Source: Corynebacterium crudilactis (GTDB lineage Bacteria > Actinomycetota > Actinomycetes > Mycobacteriales > Mycobacteriaceae). Taken from it: 64,000 nucleotides of DNA. The translations under genes and the position numbers were made by a program. Of this stretch, positions 29,186-38,092 are shown piece by piece; position 1 is the first letter of the stretch, and the number at the start of each line of letters is the position of its first letter. The DNA is taken from the NCBI RefSeq assembly GCF_001643015.1, contig NZ_CP015623.1, positions 62,001-126,000 on the forward strand, given 5' to 3'. The notes under the pieces are model-generated. The model did no database searches. It had not been told where the DNA came from and saw only the letters and a program-made list of their open reading frames with translations.

Positions 29186-31672
29186 ATGGGACTTTTCGGC
29201 TCGTCAAAAGCTGATGACACCGACAGTAAAAAGTCAGAGAAAAAATCTGGTGGAATCGTCCTCCCCCTCACTGTTGCCGGGGTGGCAGCCATGGCGTTGG
29301 AACCCCTTGTCCTCCCCATCTTTGTGACGTTAGTGATTGTGGGTGAGCGTCGAAAAATTAGACTGTCCCGCTGGTGGTTGGCTACTGGTGTTGGCACCAT
29401 CATTGCGTTGGCTGCATCAGGTCTGAATTTTTCCCGGTTGGGAAGTTGGTTCCTCTCCGCGCCTGCAGCGTTGTGGGGTAGTCGGATTCCGGACTCACTT
29501 GATGTTCCAGTTTTACCCACCATTGCAGCGATGTCGTCTGACACATCCACCGCATTGTTGTGGTTGCAGCATTGTCTTGTGGCAGCACCGACCGCGCTGT
29601 TTGGTATGTCGTTGTGGTGGTGGTGGCGTTCCTATGCACTCCAAATTTTGGGTGAAAACGAGGGTGCGAAATATTCGAATCGACGCCCCGTTGGGTGGTT
29701 GGATCGACGCCGCATTAAACGTAATGAGATTGCCGTGCGCTCAGGGGACTGGTCACAGAAAAACCCTGGGGGTATTGCTCTAGGAATCGGCACCTATGGT
29801 GATGTTGCCAGCACTGTTGTCGATGATGTGAAAAAAGCTGTTGCGGTGGTGGGCACCTCCCGTTCCGGTAAAACTCGTTTGGCTAATTCGATTGCAGCGC
29901 AGCAAGTTCACGAAATGCAGGGTGGGCACATCACCATCTGTTACAAGGGTGCTGATGATGTGGCACGCGCCAAGGCTGAACTCGCCCACGAAATGGGTGT
30001 TCCGTTTCTTCACTTCAAGTTGATGCCACCAACTGGTGGTGGGTATAAAGCTCCGCATCCTTATGCCCCGAATCGGCCAGCGCACTACGATCCGTTCCAG
30101 CACGGCAACGGCGCATCAAAAGCAGCGATGCTGTTGAATTCTGTTCCCCGAGACGGTGACGCTGCAGTCTACGAACGTAAAGCATCGGAGGCAGTGAAAC
30201 TGGCCTACGACATTGCAGCGCTCACCGGTTTTGATAAGCAGAAAACGGAGACTGGTGCACCTGTGAGTGGTCTTGCCGTGTTGGCTCGACTCCTCGACCC
30301 GGACACTCTGGTCAAAATGGGTCTGTCTGTCACAGTGGAGCAGGTGCGTGGTGCCCACCCGTATCTGTCTCAGGCAGCCGCAGAGTCAAAAGTGGGTGCC
30401 ATTCACAGCCGTATCGAGGCATTCAAAATTGAGTTGGGTCGTTCCAGTTCCACACTGTCTGGCGCATTGGAGGATGTGCGTTCCACGGTAGCGTCCTACG
30501 TCAACGACTCGGCTGCAGGTTCGTTCCTCTCACCTGGTTCCATCCCGTCGTTGCGGATTGATTTGGTGCGCGCGATTTTGCGCAACGAAATCATTGTTTT
30601 CTCCCTCCCGGCGCAGGAATATCCGGAGATGGCGTCGATGATTGGCACGATGGTGTTGTTGGATCTGCAAAACGCGGTGGCCACCCTTCGAGACAAGCGA
30701 AACATCATTGCCGAACGCTACGACAATGAGGGTGAACAGCGCCCCGGTGGCCCTGATGGAACGCCCTGGAATCCGTTGGTGGTGCAGTTGGAGGAAATTG
30801 GTTCGGTGAAGTCCACGGCAGCTGCAGAAGCCATGCTGGGGCTGTTTAACAAGTCTGCCGATGTGGGCATTAGGCCTATCCTGTCTACCCAGTCACTGTC
30901 AGATATTGAGGCAGTTGATGGCAGTGGTGTGTGGCTTCGCCAGCTCACCGCGCAGCTGGATCATTTGATTACTTTTCAGCTCTCAGAGTCGCATGATTCG
31001 GAGAAGGTGGCAGCGTTTTCCGGCATGGTGGAAAAGAAGCTTCCCACGGAGTCGAATTCGGTGGAAAACAACCGCACAGGCCTGTTTAGAAGCGCCACAG
31101 CGGTCAACGATCTACGGTCGCAGCCCCAGGAGCTTAACCGTATCCCTGTGGGTGAGGCGTTGGGTTTGGATCGGTCTTTGGGGCAGCTGTTGTGGGTGTC
31201 GAAGGTGCCTAAACTGTCGGCGGTGCACACCACCGGCAAGGAAGGCCCCAACAACTGGTTTGAGGCGTTGCAAATCGCCCCAGTCTATGAGAAGCCACAG
31301 GACTGGAATCCGTTTGATGATGCTGACATGGTTGCCCAATACCGTGAGGATCGAGACGATTCTTTTAAAGCATTGTTGAAAGATTTGGAGGAGGATGCGG
31401 TTCTTCACCAGGTGCTGGATGATGACGAAGAAAGCGTCGATATTGAGCAAGGTGTGATCACCCCGAAGCCGTCGTCACTCACCCCAATCCCGGCCCCGCA
31501 GGAGCCGTCCACACCGCATGATCCGATGCCGGTGGACAGTGCCGCAGAGTTCCATCCCACCGATGAGGACATCCCAGCCCACCTTGACTCACACGACGAT
31601 CCCTACAGTGATCCGTATGGCGGTTCCACCATTGAAACCTTTGATGATGGCAAGGATAACGATCTATGGTGA
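29186..31672 (+). CDS. Type IV coupling protein (VirD4/TcpA-like ATPase)
   Basis: ATG 29186 (828 residues) is favoured; an earlier in-frame ATG exists at 29165. Three membrane segments occupy the first ~140 residues (LPLTVAGVAAMALEPLVLPI; WWLATGVGTIIALAASGLNF; AAPTALFGMSLWWWW). Walker A, GTSRSGKTR, is at ~222-230; a Walker B-like LVVQLEEIG is at ~530. The C-terminus is acidic and Pro-rich, as in proteins that dock substrates. Coupling proteins pump the relaxase-DNA complex into the secretion channel. It follows the Replic_Relax gene and ends at a strong terminator. Confidence 0.88.
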   Translation: MGLFGSSKADDTDSKKSEKKSGGIVLPLTVAGVAAMALEPLVLPIFVTLVIVGERRKIRLSRWWLATGVGTIIALAASGLNFSRLGSWFLSAPAALWGSRIPDSLDVPVLPTIAAMSSDTSTALLWLQHCLVAAPTALFGMSLWWWWRSYALQILGENEGAKYSNRRPVGWLDRRRIKRNEIAVRSGDWSQKNPGGIALGIGTYGDVASTVVDDVKKAVAVVGTSRSGKTRLANSIAAQQVHEMQGGHITICYKGADDVARAKAELAHEMGVPFLHFKLMPPTGGGYKAPHPYAPNRPAHYDPFQHGNGASKAAMLLNSVPRDGDAAVYERKASEAVKLAYDIAALTGFDKQKTETGAPVSGLAVLARLLDPDTLVKMGLSVTVEQVRGAHPYLSQAAAESKVGAIHSRIEAFKIELGRSSSTLSGALEDVRSTVASYVNDSAAGSFLSPGSIPSLRIDLVRAILRNEIIVFSLPAQEYPEMASMIGTMVLLDLQNAVATLRDKRNIIAERYDNEGEQRPGGPDGTPWNPLVVQLEEIGSVKSTAAAEAMLGLFNKSADVGIRPILSTQSLSDIEAVDGSGVWLRQLTAQLDHLITFQLSESHDSEKVAAFSGMVEKKLPTESNSVENNRTGLFRSATAVNDLRSQPQELNRIPVGEALGLDRSLGQLLWVSKVPKLSAVHTTGKEGPNNWFEALQIAPVYEKPQDWNPFDDADMVAQYREDRDDSFKALLKDLEEDAVLHQVLDDDEESVDIEQGVITPKPSSLTPIPAPQEPSTPHDPMPVDSAAEFHPTDEDIPAHLDSHDDPYSDPYGGSTIETFDDGKDNDLW

Positions 31673-31707
31673 TCACCTCGTAGCCATCTAAAACAACCCC
31701 CGCCCAG

Positions 31708-31745
31708 ACCCGCCGAATCGTGGTTTTTCCACCACGTCGGCGGGT
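31708..31745 (+). terminator. Terminator after the coupling protein gene
   Basis: Arms ACCCGCCGA/TCGGCGGGT with an inner CGTGG-TTTTT-CCACG stem, followed by TT. It directly abuts the next promoter (GTGCACAC at 31749). Confidence 0.8.
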
Positions 31746-31748
31746 TTC

Positions 31749-31770
31749 GTGCACACCCACCGTTTACGGT
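31749..31770 (+). promoter_or_regulatory. Promoter of the TcpC-like gene
   Basis: GTGCACAC (31749-31756) with TACGGT (31765-31770) at the standard distance. Confidence 0.6.
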
Positions 31771-31808
31771 GTCCCACATACGTTTGACAACGATGTTGAG
31801 GACAACAC

Positions 31809-33512
31809 ATGAGCACACCAACAATTGATGGCCTTTTCTGCGAGGAAGACCTTGTTCTGCCGCAAGGATTTCGCCCCTACACCCCACCTGGGGTCGATAA
31901 ACCTATCAAAATCCCCACCAGGATCAAGGCTTTCCGCCCACTCCATGAAAAATCAATAAACCAGCTGAAACCCATTTTCGATACGTTTTTCGAGGAAACC
32001 CGCGCTGCAGCCGCCAAGAAAAACAGTATCCTCATTCAGCCATCCATCCCCGCAGAACCCGCACCAGCGTTCCCACACGCACCCATGCCCGTCGATGACC
32101 CCACCGACAAGGTAGCTCCTGGCGTGGATGACGTGTTCATCGTGGTCGATGATCGACGCCAATTCCTCAACCTGCAGGAACACGACGCCGATAAAGGCAT
32201 CTACGTCGCCCTAGACGGCTCCCACGACGGCGCACAACCGCTGTTAGCTAAAGAAGGCAGCAAAACCCCCATCTACACCGATGCGGACGGCTTTGAACTG
32301 CCGGAAAAGCCCACCATGTTAAAGAAACTGGGCAGCAAACTCGGCAACAGCGATCACCTAGCCGGCAAAGAAGATGACTTCATTGTCTACACCAAAGAGG
32401 GCATCCCGATCGGCAACTTCGACACTGTAGCCGTGGGGCGACCACCAGCGGAGGGGCGCAGCAAACGCGGTGTCCGTGCGCTCGGTATTGCCACTGTGGC
32501 GTTGGGTGCGGTTCTTCTCACCGGTTTTGTTGGCGGCACGTTTATTGGCCGGTCGGCGGTTCCTGCAGCTGGGCAGATCACCGCCACCGAAGCGCAGGCT
32601 TATAACCTCAACCAGTTCCCTGTGGATGCGGGTGCATCGTTTGCCCAGCACTATCTCACGTTGTGTCTCACCCACCCCCAATATCGTGAAGATATTGAGA
32701 CTCGTGAAGAAATGATGGCCGGTATGGCAGCCAGTGGTGTGGCAGAAAACTGTGGCTGGGAACAAGGTGGTGCGGTTACCGCTCCGACTTCTGTGGTGTT
32801 TAACGGCGATGTGGAGGAGCGACACGAGTACACCAGCGGAAAAGTCGCCTACCTAGGATTTTTCGTGACCATGAGCGATGGACGCCACTTCACAGCCACC
32901 GTCCCTGTGTGGGCAGGAGACAACGGTGAGGGACGCAGCGCCTACTCCATCGTCGGTTCTGTGGGAATGACAGCCGCGACCGCGCTGGCAGGTTCCCCAG
33001 AAATGTCGAGCGGACTCTACCAAGACCGCACGCTGGCATCGCAGCTGACCCCAACGCTGGAAACGTTCTTCAAAGCGTGGGCAGACAGCAACACCCAGGA
33101 GCTTGATGCGTTGGTGGCGACTTCTGCCACTGGTGATGTGCGTGTTGGTTTGGATGGCACGGTTCAGCAACCAGCGGTCAACAGCGTCACTGTGTACCCG
33201 AGTATTGCTCCCACGGAGATTTCTGGCAGTACCGCGACCTACAACTACGTCGATGGTGATTCTGTTACTGCGATGGTTAATTTGACGTGGACAGTGAAAG
33301 ACGAGGCTGGTGGGTATCAACAGCCGGTGGGTTATCGCGTGAAAATGACCAGGGAAGCCGGTAAATGGGTGGTTTCTGGGATTCAATCGGGCGCTGTTGT
33401 TGCTGATGGTTCCTCGAATGGTTCTGGTGCTGCACAACAGTCTGTGGGTGCCACGGTTTCAGGTGGGTTTGGGGATGTTTCCAATGCGGAGGGCGCTGGA
33501 ACTGCAGGTTAA
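31809..33512 (+). CDS. TcpC/VirB8-like conjugal transfer protein
   Basis: ATG 31809 follows GAGGACAAC. The 567-residue protein has a long acidic cytoplasmic N-terminus (~1-210), a single membrane helix at ~220-245 (LGIATVALGAVLLTGFVGGT), and an extracellular part of two NTF2-like modules (~265-390 and ~400-535; the second reads TLETFFKAWADSNTQELDAL ... GYRVKMTREAGKWVV). This is the TcpC architecture, the Gram-positive counterpart of VirB8, which holds the channel together across the envelope. The N-terminal extension is longer than usual. Confidence 0.82.
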   Translation: MSTPTIDGLFCEEDLVLPQGFRPYTPPGVDKPIKIPTRIKAFRPLHEKSINQLKPIFDTFFEETRAAAAKKNSILIQPSIPAEPAPAFPHAPMPVDDPTDKVAPGVDDVFIVVDDRRQFLNLQEHDADKGIYVALDGSHDGAQPLLAKEGSKTPIYTDADGFELPEKPTMLKKLGSKLGNSDHLAGKEDDFIVYTKEGIPIGNFDTVAVGRPPAEGRSKRGVRALGIATVALGAVLLTGFVGGTFIGRSAVPAAGQITATEAQAYNLNQFPVDAGASFAQHYLTLCLTHPQYREDIETREEMMAGMAASGVAENCGWEQGGAVTAPTSVVFNGDVEERHEYTSGKVAYLGFFVTMSDGRHFTATVPVWAGDNGEGRSAYSIVGSVGMTAATALAGSPEMSSGLYQDRTLASQLTPTLETFFKAWADSNTQELDALVATSATGDVRVGLDGTVQQPAVNSVTVYPSIAPTEISGSTATYNYVDGDSVTAMVNLTWTVKDEAGGYQQPVGYRVKMTREAGKWVVSGIQSGAVVADGSSNGSGAAQQSVGATVSGGFGDVSNAEGAGTAG

Positions 33513-33530
33513 AAACATTGTGCGCAGTTT

Positions 33531-33552
33531 GTGAACACCCCTCGTGCATACT
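33531..33552 (+). promoter_or_regulatory. Promoter of the VirB2-like/TcpE/VirB4 operon
   Basis: GTGAACAC (33531-33538) with CATACT (33547-33552) at the standard 16-base distance; transcript leader ~37 bases. Confidence 0.6.
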
Positions 33553-33595
33553 GCATGAGTATTTCTTCCCAACCTCTTCAATCTAGGAGTTTTTC

Positions 33596-33904
33596 ATGAG
33601 TTTTAAGGAATTCATTCTCGCCCAGGAAGTCAACGTCAGCCCTGGCGGATCAGGCGGATCAGGCGGTGTGACCCCCATTGTTGATGTTGCCAACACCTTG
33701 ACCGCAGATGTTCGAACAATTGCGGTTTCCATTGCGATGTTTTTCTTTGTCATTGCATGTATTTACGGATTTTTCACGTACAAAAACGGTATCACCAGAA
33801 CAGCTGGCATCATCTTGGGAATTTTGATTCTTGTCATGGTTCTTGCTGGTGGCACTGCGTTGATTACGTGGGCAGTGGACTGGGCAAACTCTCTTACTAG
33901 TTAA
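33596..33904 (+). CDS. Small VirB2-like membrane subunit
   Basis: ATG 33596 follows TAGGAG. The 102-residue protein has a Gly/Ser-rich stretch (SPGGSGGSGGV), then two hydrophobic helices at ~38-62 (RTIAVSIAMFFFVIACIYGF) and ~70-95 (GIILGILILVMVLAGGTALI), with a basic loop KNGITR between. The topology and position ahead of the VirB3- and VirB4-like genes match VirB2-type or equivalent small subunits of Gram-positive secretion systems. No pilus is implied. Confidence 0.7.
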   Translation: MSFKEFILAQEVNVSPGGSGGSGGVTPIVDVANTLTADVRTIAVSIAMFFFVIACIYGFFTYKNGITRTAGIILGILILVMVLAGGTALITWAVDWANSLTS

Positions 33905-33929
33905 GAAAGTAATTCTGTTAGGAGTTTTA

Positions 33930-34469
33930 ATGCAGTACCTCGATTACACATCACTGGTTAACCACAGGGAGCGCATGTGGAATATCGAAGGCACCTCACT
34001 TGCGAAGTTGGGTGGTCTAGATATTCCAGCGTTGTTCACCGCACTGGGTCTTGCGATACCTGCCACTGTGATTGTTGGTGCTGTATTTCTTCTACTAGGA
34101 ATTCCGTTACCTTTCCTTTTCATTGCTTTACCTGCCATCGCGGTTGTTTTGTATTCACTTTTCACACGAGAAACCGTAAAAAATACCCCAAAAGAGCTAC
34201 TGCTTCGATTCGTGGCACGCACCGCACAACCCAAGCGCTACATCTCAGGCATGGATGCAGGAAATCAGCCCACAGAAATGACCTGGCAAGTCATTTTGTG
34301 GCGTCCCGAGTGGGCGAATATTCGTATCGGCAGCCCACGCAGGTACACCAGCTACGACCCCGCACCAATCAGTGAGGAAAACCGCAGCATCATCGACCCG
34401 ACAGACGCCGGTGAACTAATGGGCTGGAAACGATTTATCAGCGTAGAAGACGAAAGGAATATGGCATGA
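33930..34469 (+). CDS. VirB3/TcpE-like membrane protein
   Basis: ATG 33930 follows TTAGGAG. The 179-residue protein has two close helices at ~35-75 (ALFTALGLAIPATVIVGAVF; GIPLPFLFIALPAIAVVLYS) followed by a cytoplasmic domain of strands. TcpE (PrgI-like) proteins of this form interact with the VirB4 ATPase. Its stop overlaps the start of the VirB4 gene (ATGA), so the two are made in linked amounts. Confidence 0.75.
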   Translation: MQYLDYTSLVNHRERMWNIEGTSLAKLGGLDIPALFTALGLAIPATVIVGAVFLLLGIPLPFLFIALPAIAVVLYSLFTRETVKNTPKELLLRFVARTAQPKRYISGMDAGNQPTEMTWQVILWRPEWANIRIGSPRRYTSYDPAPISEENRSIIDPTDAGELMGWKRFISVEDERNMA

Positions 34470-37400
34470 CCAGCGTAGATGTAGATACAGACAAGGAACA
34501 GGGAAAGCTTTCCTGGCTGAAAAAAAAGAAGAAACAACCCCGCACCAAAGTCGATGCACGGCGAATTGATTACCGCTACGCAGAGGACGGCCCCTTCTTC
34601 TTTATTAAAGGTCAAGGCGTGTGGACAGGCGTTATTTTGGGCACAACCAGTGACGACTTCGCCTCCGAACTTGAGTTGGAACAACAGGTATTCCGCAGCA
34701 ATGAGCTACGTTCCGCCTTGTCCGCGCACTTCTCCAACCACTTCGGTGAGGAAGAAGTTACCTGCCATGACATCACTCGCCACGTTCCTGTTGATATTTC
34801 ACGCTGGGAAAACCAGTATCTCAATAATTGCTGGAACCCGAGCGAACTGTTCACCACCCTTATCCAAGACAAAGTAAGCCCCTTCCTTTCGGAATCCACC
34901 CCAGAACGTCGCCAATACCTCCTTATCAGGCTTGGCGACTTCAAAGCGCCCGTGCAATTAGATCCACTGTCGCTCATTTTGGGAACATCCGCAGCGGTCA
35001 GCGAAGAAGTCTTCAACACCCGCGACCTGCAACCTTTTAGGGATAAAGCATCCAGCGTCCACACCCTGTTGAGTAGCTATGGTGCCGCACCAATGGAGCG
35101 CGTCGATTTGGCATGGATCATCCGCAAAGTGTTCCACGGTCACTTCCCTGCAGAAAACAGGACGATGGTGGAGCGCACCCGCCCGTGGCGTGGTGGCTAT
35201 TTTGACGAAATCGCCCGCTCCCACTTCCACACCCTGGGTGACTGTGTACGGATTGATAACCCACACCCAGACAACGGCTTGGGTAAATTTTCCTACACAA
35301 CAACTGTGACTGTCGATTTCAACGCTATTGGTGTGGACTATCAGTACTCCCATGCCTGGGGAAAGCTTCTGCGTACCCTACAGCGCCCCGTGGACGTGTC
35401 CTGGCGGTCAAAAATTGTGTCGTCTAAAGAATGGTCACGGCGCATTAAAAAAGCATTCAACCGCCTCAACACGGAAAGCACCGAACGGAACAAGGCAGGT
35501 GCCACGGAAAATGAACGCTTTGACACGAAAGTCGCTTTGGCAAGGCAGGCGCACGACTCGCAGATCGACAACCCAAAGCCGGTGATTGTCAGCCAGCTTC
35601 GTCTAACTTTTTCCGCGCCAACCGAAGAAGAACTCACCGACATTATGGGCCAACTGCAGCTCCTATTTGGTGAGGAAGTAAAAGTTGAACGACGCTCAGA
35701 CTGCCAAGGTTTCCTTCTTGAAGAGCAACTGCCTGGCGATATGACACCACCAAAAAATGGCTTCCTAGGACTAGGCAACTCCCTTATTTCTGGTTTGACA
35801 GGTGGTTTGCGAGGTGATGAACGGTGGACAGACATTGATGCGCTGTCGTTTGCACGCCTAGATTCTTCCCCATCTGTGGGGGATGAAACAGAATACAAAA
35901 CAAATGGCAGCACATTGGGGTGGCGTGGCGGCCCCATTGGCTACACGCTGTCCAACGGCTCCCTCGTGCACTTTGACCCCATGGTGCAAATGGCCCGCAA
36001 CTCAGGTGCGGGAATCGCCATTTTGGGTTCCTCTGGTGGTGGTAAAAGCTCCCTGTCGCTGGCGTTGTTCTTCTGGGCATCAGAGGCCGGTGCCCAAACC
36101 ATCGTCCTCGACCCCAAAAACGACTTTGAAGCGTTCGTGTACTACCTGTCCTTCGGAAACCAGGTCAACGAGGATGGTTTTGCTGATGAAGCACGCGCAG
36201 GAACGCTTGGAACGCCCAACAGCCAGTTCCAGCCGTGTAACCCACGTTTCTGGGATGAAACATCTGTCATCTCCCTAGGTGATGGTGCACCAGGAATGCT
36301 TGACCCGTGGGGACTATCCGATAGCTATTCCGAGGGTGAGGCACACGCCCGCAACGTCGTGGAACTAATTTTGAACGCTGACCAGATGAAACTAGTTGAT
36401 GTGGCTTTCCAGAAAATGCGTGAAGTACACGAAAAAGGCCTTAACACCGCACCTCCATCCCTGGCGGAGCTTGGCTCACACTTGGCGCAAGAAATTGAAC
36501 ACTACGAAACCATCTCCCAAAAAGAAGATGTTTCCGCAGGTGACTCCATGATTGCGCGTGACCGTGTACAGGATCTTCGCCGTGTTTCAGACGCACTTGA
36601 TCGTGCAGCTGCCCGCCAATATGGCCGACTTATGTTTGCCCAAAGCCACACAACGAAGCCTTTTTCCATCGGAAACCAGCGTCGAATTGTGATCACACTG
36701 TTTGGTTTGAGAATGCCAGCGGAGGGCACCAGCGTGGACGAATGGGAGGATTCCACGAAGGACGCTGCAGCTGCAATGCTGTTGGTCATTGGTGAGTTGT
36801 CTCGACTGTTTACGAAGACGGCTGATGAATACTCCACGTGGCAGCAACGTCGTGGCCGTCGTCCCCGCATTTTGTTCATTGATGAAGGGTATTTCATTAC
36901 GGCGTTTAAAGCTGGGCGAACCATGTTGGATGTTTTTCTCCGTCAAGGCCGTTCACGCTACTTTTCCTGCGTGTTTATCAGTCAGCAAGCGAAAGACTTG
37001 AACAAAATTAGCGAAAACGCCACCGACAGTGATGATGCTTCAACAAACCAGTTCCCGGTGATTTTCGTGTTCCGTCAAAACGGTATGTCGGAGGCCCGCG
37101 ACGCCATGCGTATTTTGCGACCCAAATTCGCGGAACAAAACACCGGTGGTGTGCTCAACCAGGCGGCACAAACCTTGCTGAAACCTAATGAGGGTGGCCA
37201 GTTGGAAACCGGTATGGCTGTCATGCGTGACGTTGACGCTCGTGTGAGTGTCATCCAGGTTGATCGTGTGTTTAGAGAGCTGGCGGACGCTGCAGAAACT
37301 AACGCTCAGATCCGTAACGCATCTCAGTCGGTGAATCCTTCTGCGGACGGCTCCGAGTGGACAATTGATACCTCCACCCGAGACATGTTGCGTACTGGTG

Positions 37401-37495
37401 TTGTGGCCACGGAGGTGGGTGAAATCCGCCAAACCCTCAACGCGAACACCTACGAGTACGGGGAATATGAGTATCTAACGGAAATGGCGGAATAG
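34466..37495 (+). CDS. VirB4-like (TcpF) conjugation ATPase
   Basis: The 1009-residue product overlaps the upstream gene by 4 bases. Walker A (GSSGGGKSS) lies at ~520-528 after the strand GAGIAIL, and Walker B (PRILFIDEGY) at ~799-808. The N-terminal ~450 residues form the usual channel-binding domain. VirB4 ATPases energise assembly and DNA transport and are the most conserved parts of type IV secretion systems. The C-terminal ~60 residues are acidic. A perfect 14-bp terminator follows. Confidence 0.92.
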   Translation: MTSVDVDTDKEQGKLSWLKKKKKQPRTKVDARRIDYRYAEDGPFFFIKGQGVWTGVILGTTSDDFASELELEQQVFRSNELRSALSAHFSNHFGEEEVTCHDITRHVPVDISRWENQYLNNCWNPSELFTTLIQDKVSPFLSESTPERRQYLLIRLGDFKAPVQLDPLSLILGTSAAVSEEVFNTRDLQPFRDKASSVHTLLSSYGAAPMERVDLAWIIRKVFHGHFPAENRTMVERTRPWRGGYFDEIARSHFHTLGDCVRIDNPHPDNGLGKFSYTTTVTVDFNAIGVDYQYSHAWGKLLRTLQRPVDVSWRSKIVSSKEWSRRIKKAFNRLNTESTERNKAGATENERFDTKVALARQAHDSQIDNPKPVIVSQLRLTFSAPTEEELTDIMGQLQLLFGEEVKVERRSDCQGFLLEEQLPGDMTPPKNGFLGLGNSLISGLTGGLRGDERWTDIDALSFARLDSSPSVGDETEYKTNGSTLGWRGGPIGYTLSNGSLVHFDPMVQMARNSGAGIAILGSSGGGKSSLSLALFFWASEAGAQTIVLDPKNDFEAFVYYLSFGNQVNEDGFADEARAGTLGTPNSQFQPCNPRFWDETSVISLGDGAPGMLDPWGLSDSYSEGEAHARNVVELILNADQMKLVDVAFQKMREVHEKGLNTAPPSLAELGSHLAQEIEHYETISQKEDVSAGDSMIARDRVQDLRRVSDALDRAAARQYGRLMFAQSHTTKPFSIGNQRRIVITLFGLRMPAEGTSVDEWEDSTKDAAAAMLLVIGELSRLFTKTADEYSTWQQRRGRRPRILFIDEGYFITAFKAGRTMLDVFLRQGRSRYFSCVFISQQAKDLNKISENATDSDDASTNQFPVIFVFRQNGMSEARDAMRILRPKFAEQNTGGVLNQAAQTLLKPNEGGQLETGMAVMRDVDARVSVIQVDRVFRELADAAETNAQIRNASQSVNPSADGSEWTIDTSTRDMLRTGVVATEVGEIRQTLNANTYEYGEYEYLTEMAE

Positions 37496-37514
37496 CTTAG
37501 AATTTCCTGTTCAC

Positions 37515-37547
37515 CTGGGGCCGACCATTGATTATGGTCGGCCCCAG
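37515..37547 (+). terminator. Terminator after the VirB4 gene
   Basis: Perfect 14-bp arms CTGGGGCCGACCAT/ATGGTCGGCCCCAG with a 5-base loop. It may also block transcripts from the convergent regulator gene. Confidence 0.85.
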
Positions 37548-37588
37548 TGGTGTCTCTCGGCACCGCTGTTTGAAAAGCATTGAAGGTT

Positions 37589-37915
37589 TTAAAGTAAAGC
37601 GCCTTTTTCGTTATAGACCTTCATGTGAACACCAACTTTGACACCGATGTTCACGAGTGCATCCAGGGAAAACTTGGAAATTTTTCCGTTCACAAGGTCG
37701 GATACCCGAGGCTGCGTGAGGTCAAGTTTTTCCCCTGCAACTTTCTGCGACCAGCCAAATTCATCCAGATGCTCATTGATGTGTAGAAGTAGTTGTGAGC
37801 GAAGTCGAAGATTCTCGGCCTCACCAGGGGTATCCGAAAGGAAATCCCAGACGTTTCCGGAACGATCCTTAGCGCTCACTTTCGGCTCCTTACTGATTTC
37901 TTCTGGCGCAACCAT
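37589..37915 (-). CDS. XRE-family HTH regulator (HigA-type), leaderless
   Basis: ATG 37915 is chosen: a TATAAT box ends 6 bases upstream, with TTCAAC 18 bases before it, so the mRNA would begin at or next to the ATG. The 108-residue product has a HTH_37-like XRE domain at ~45-100 (NEHLDEFGWSQKVAGEKLDL, TQPRVSDLVNGKISKFSLDA). Such proteins are antitoxins of HigBA-type pairs or stand-alone repressors; no toxin gene adjoins it. It sits on the opposite strand within the transfer genes, and a dyad overlaps its promoter. Confidence 0.78.
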   Translation of the reverse strand: MVAPEEISKEPKVSAKDRSGNVWDFLSDTPGEAENLRLRSQLLLHINEHLDEFGWSQKVAGEKLDLTQPRVSDLVNGKISKFSLDALVNIGVKVGVHMKVYNEKGALL

Positions 37916-37921
37916 GCCCCA

Positions 37922-37945
37922 ATTATATTGATTTCGATATAACTT
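37922..37945 (-). promoter_or_regulatory. Leaderless promoter and dyad operator of the XRE gene
   Basis: Minus strand: TTCAAC, 18 bases, TATAAT, 6 bases, ATG. The arms TTATAT and ATATAA around 8 bases overlap the -10, consistent with autorepression. Confidence 0.7.
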
Positions 37946-38030
37946 GTTGAACTTTAAGCTTCCCAATGAGGTTCCTGCTTTCACGTTCTCGAAGCTCAAG
38001 CACTCCTCCGTATTCTTGGCACCCATTTTC

Positions 38031-38052
38031 GTGCACACCCCAGTGACATACT
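38031..38052 (+). promoter_or_regulatory. Promoter of the VirB6-like operon
   Basis: GTGCACAC (38031-38038) with CATACT (38047-38052). It lies about 115 bases upstream of the divergent XRE gene start, so the regulator could act on both. Confidence 0.6.
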
Positions 38053-38092
38053 GTGCAAACGAAAATTCATTCCAGAAAGAGGTGCGTGCAGA

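Noticed and set aside
31535..31543. GGACAGTG inside the coupling protein gene
   Set aside because: Only the first half is present and it is in coding sequence; probably chance.
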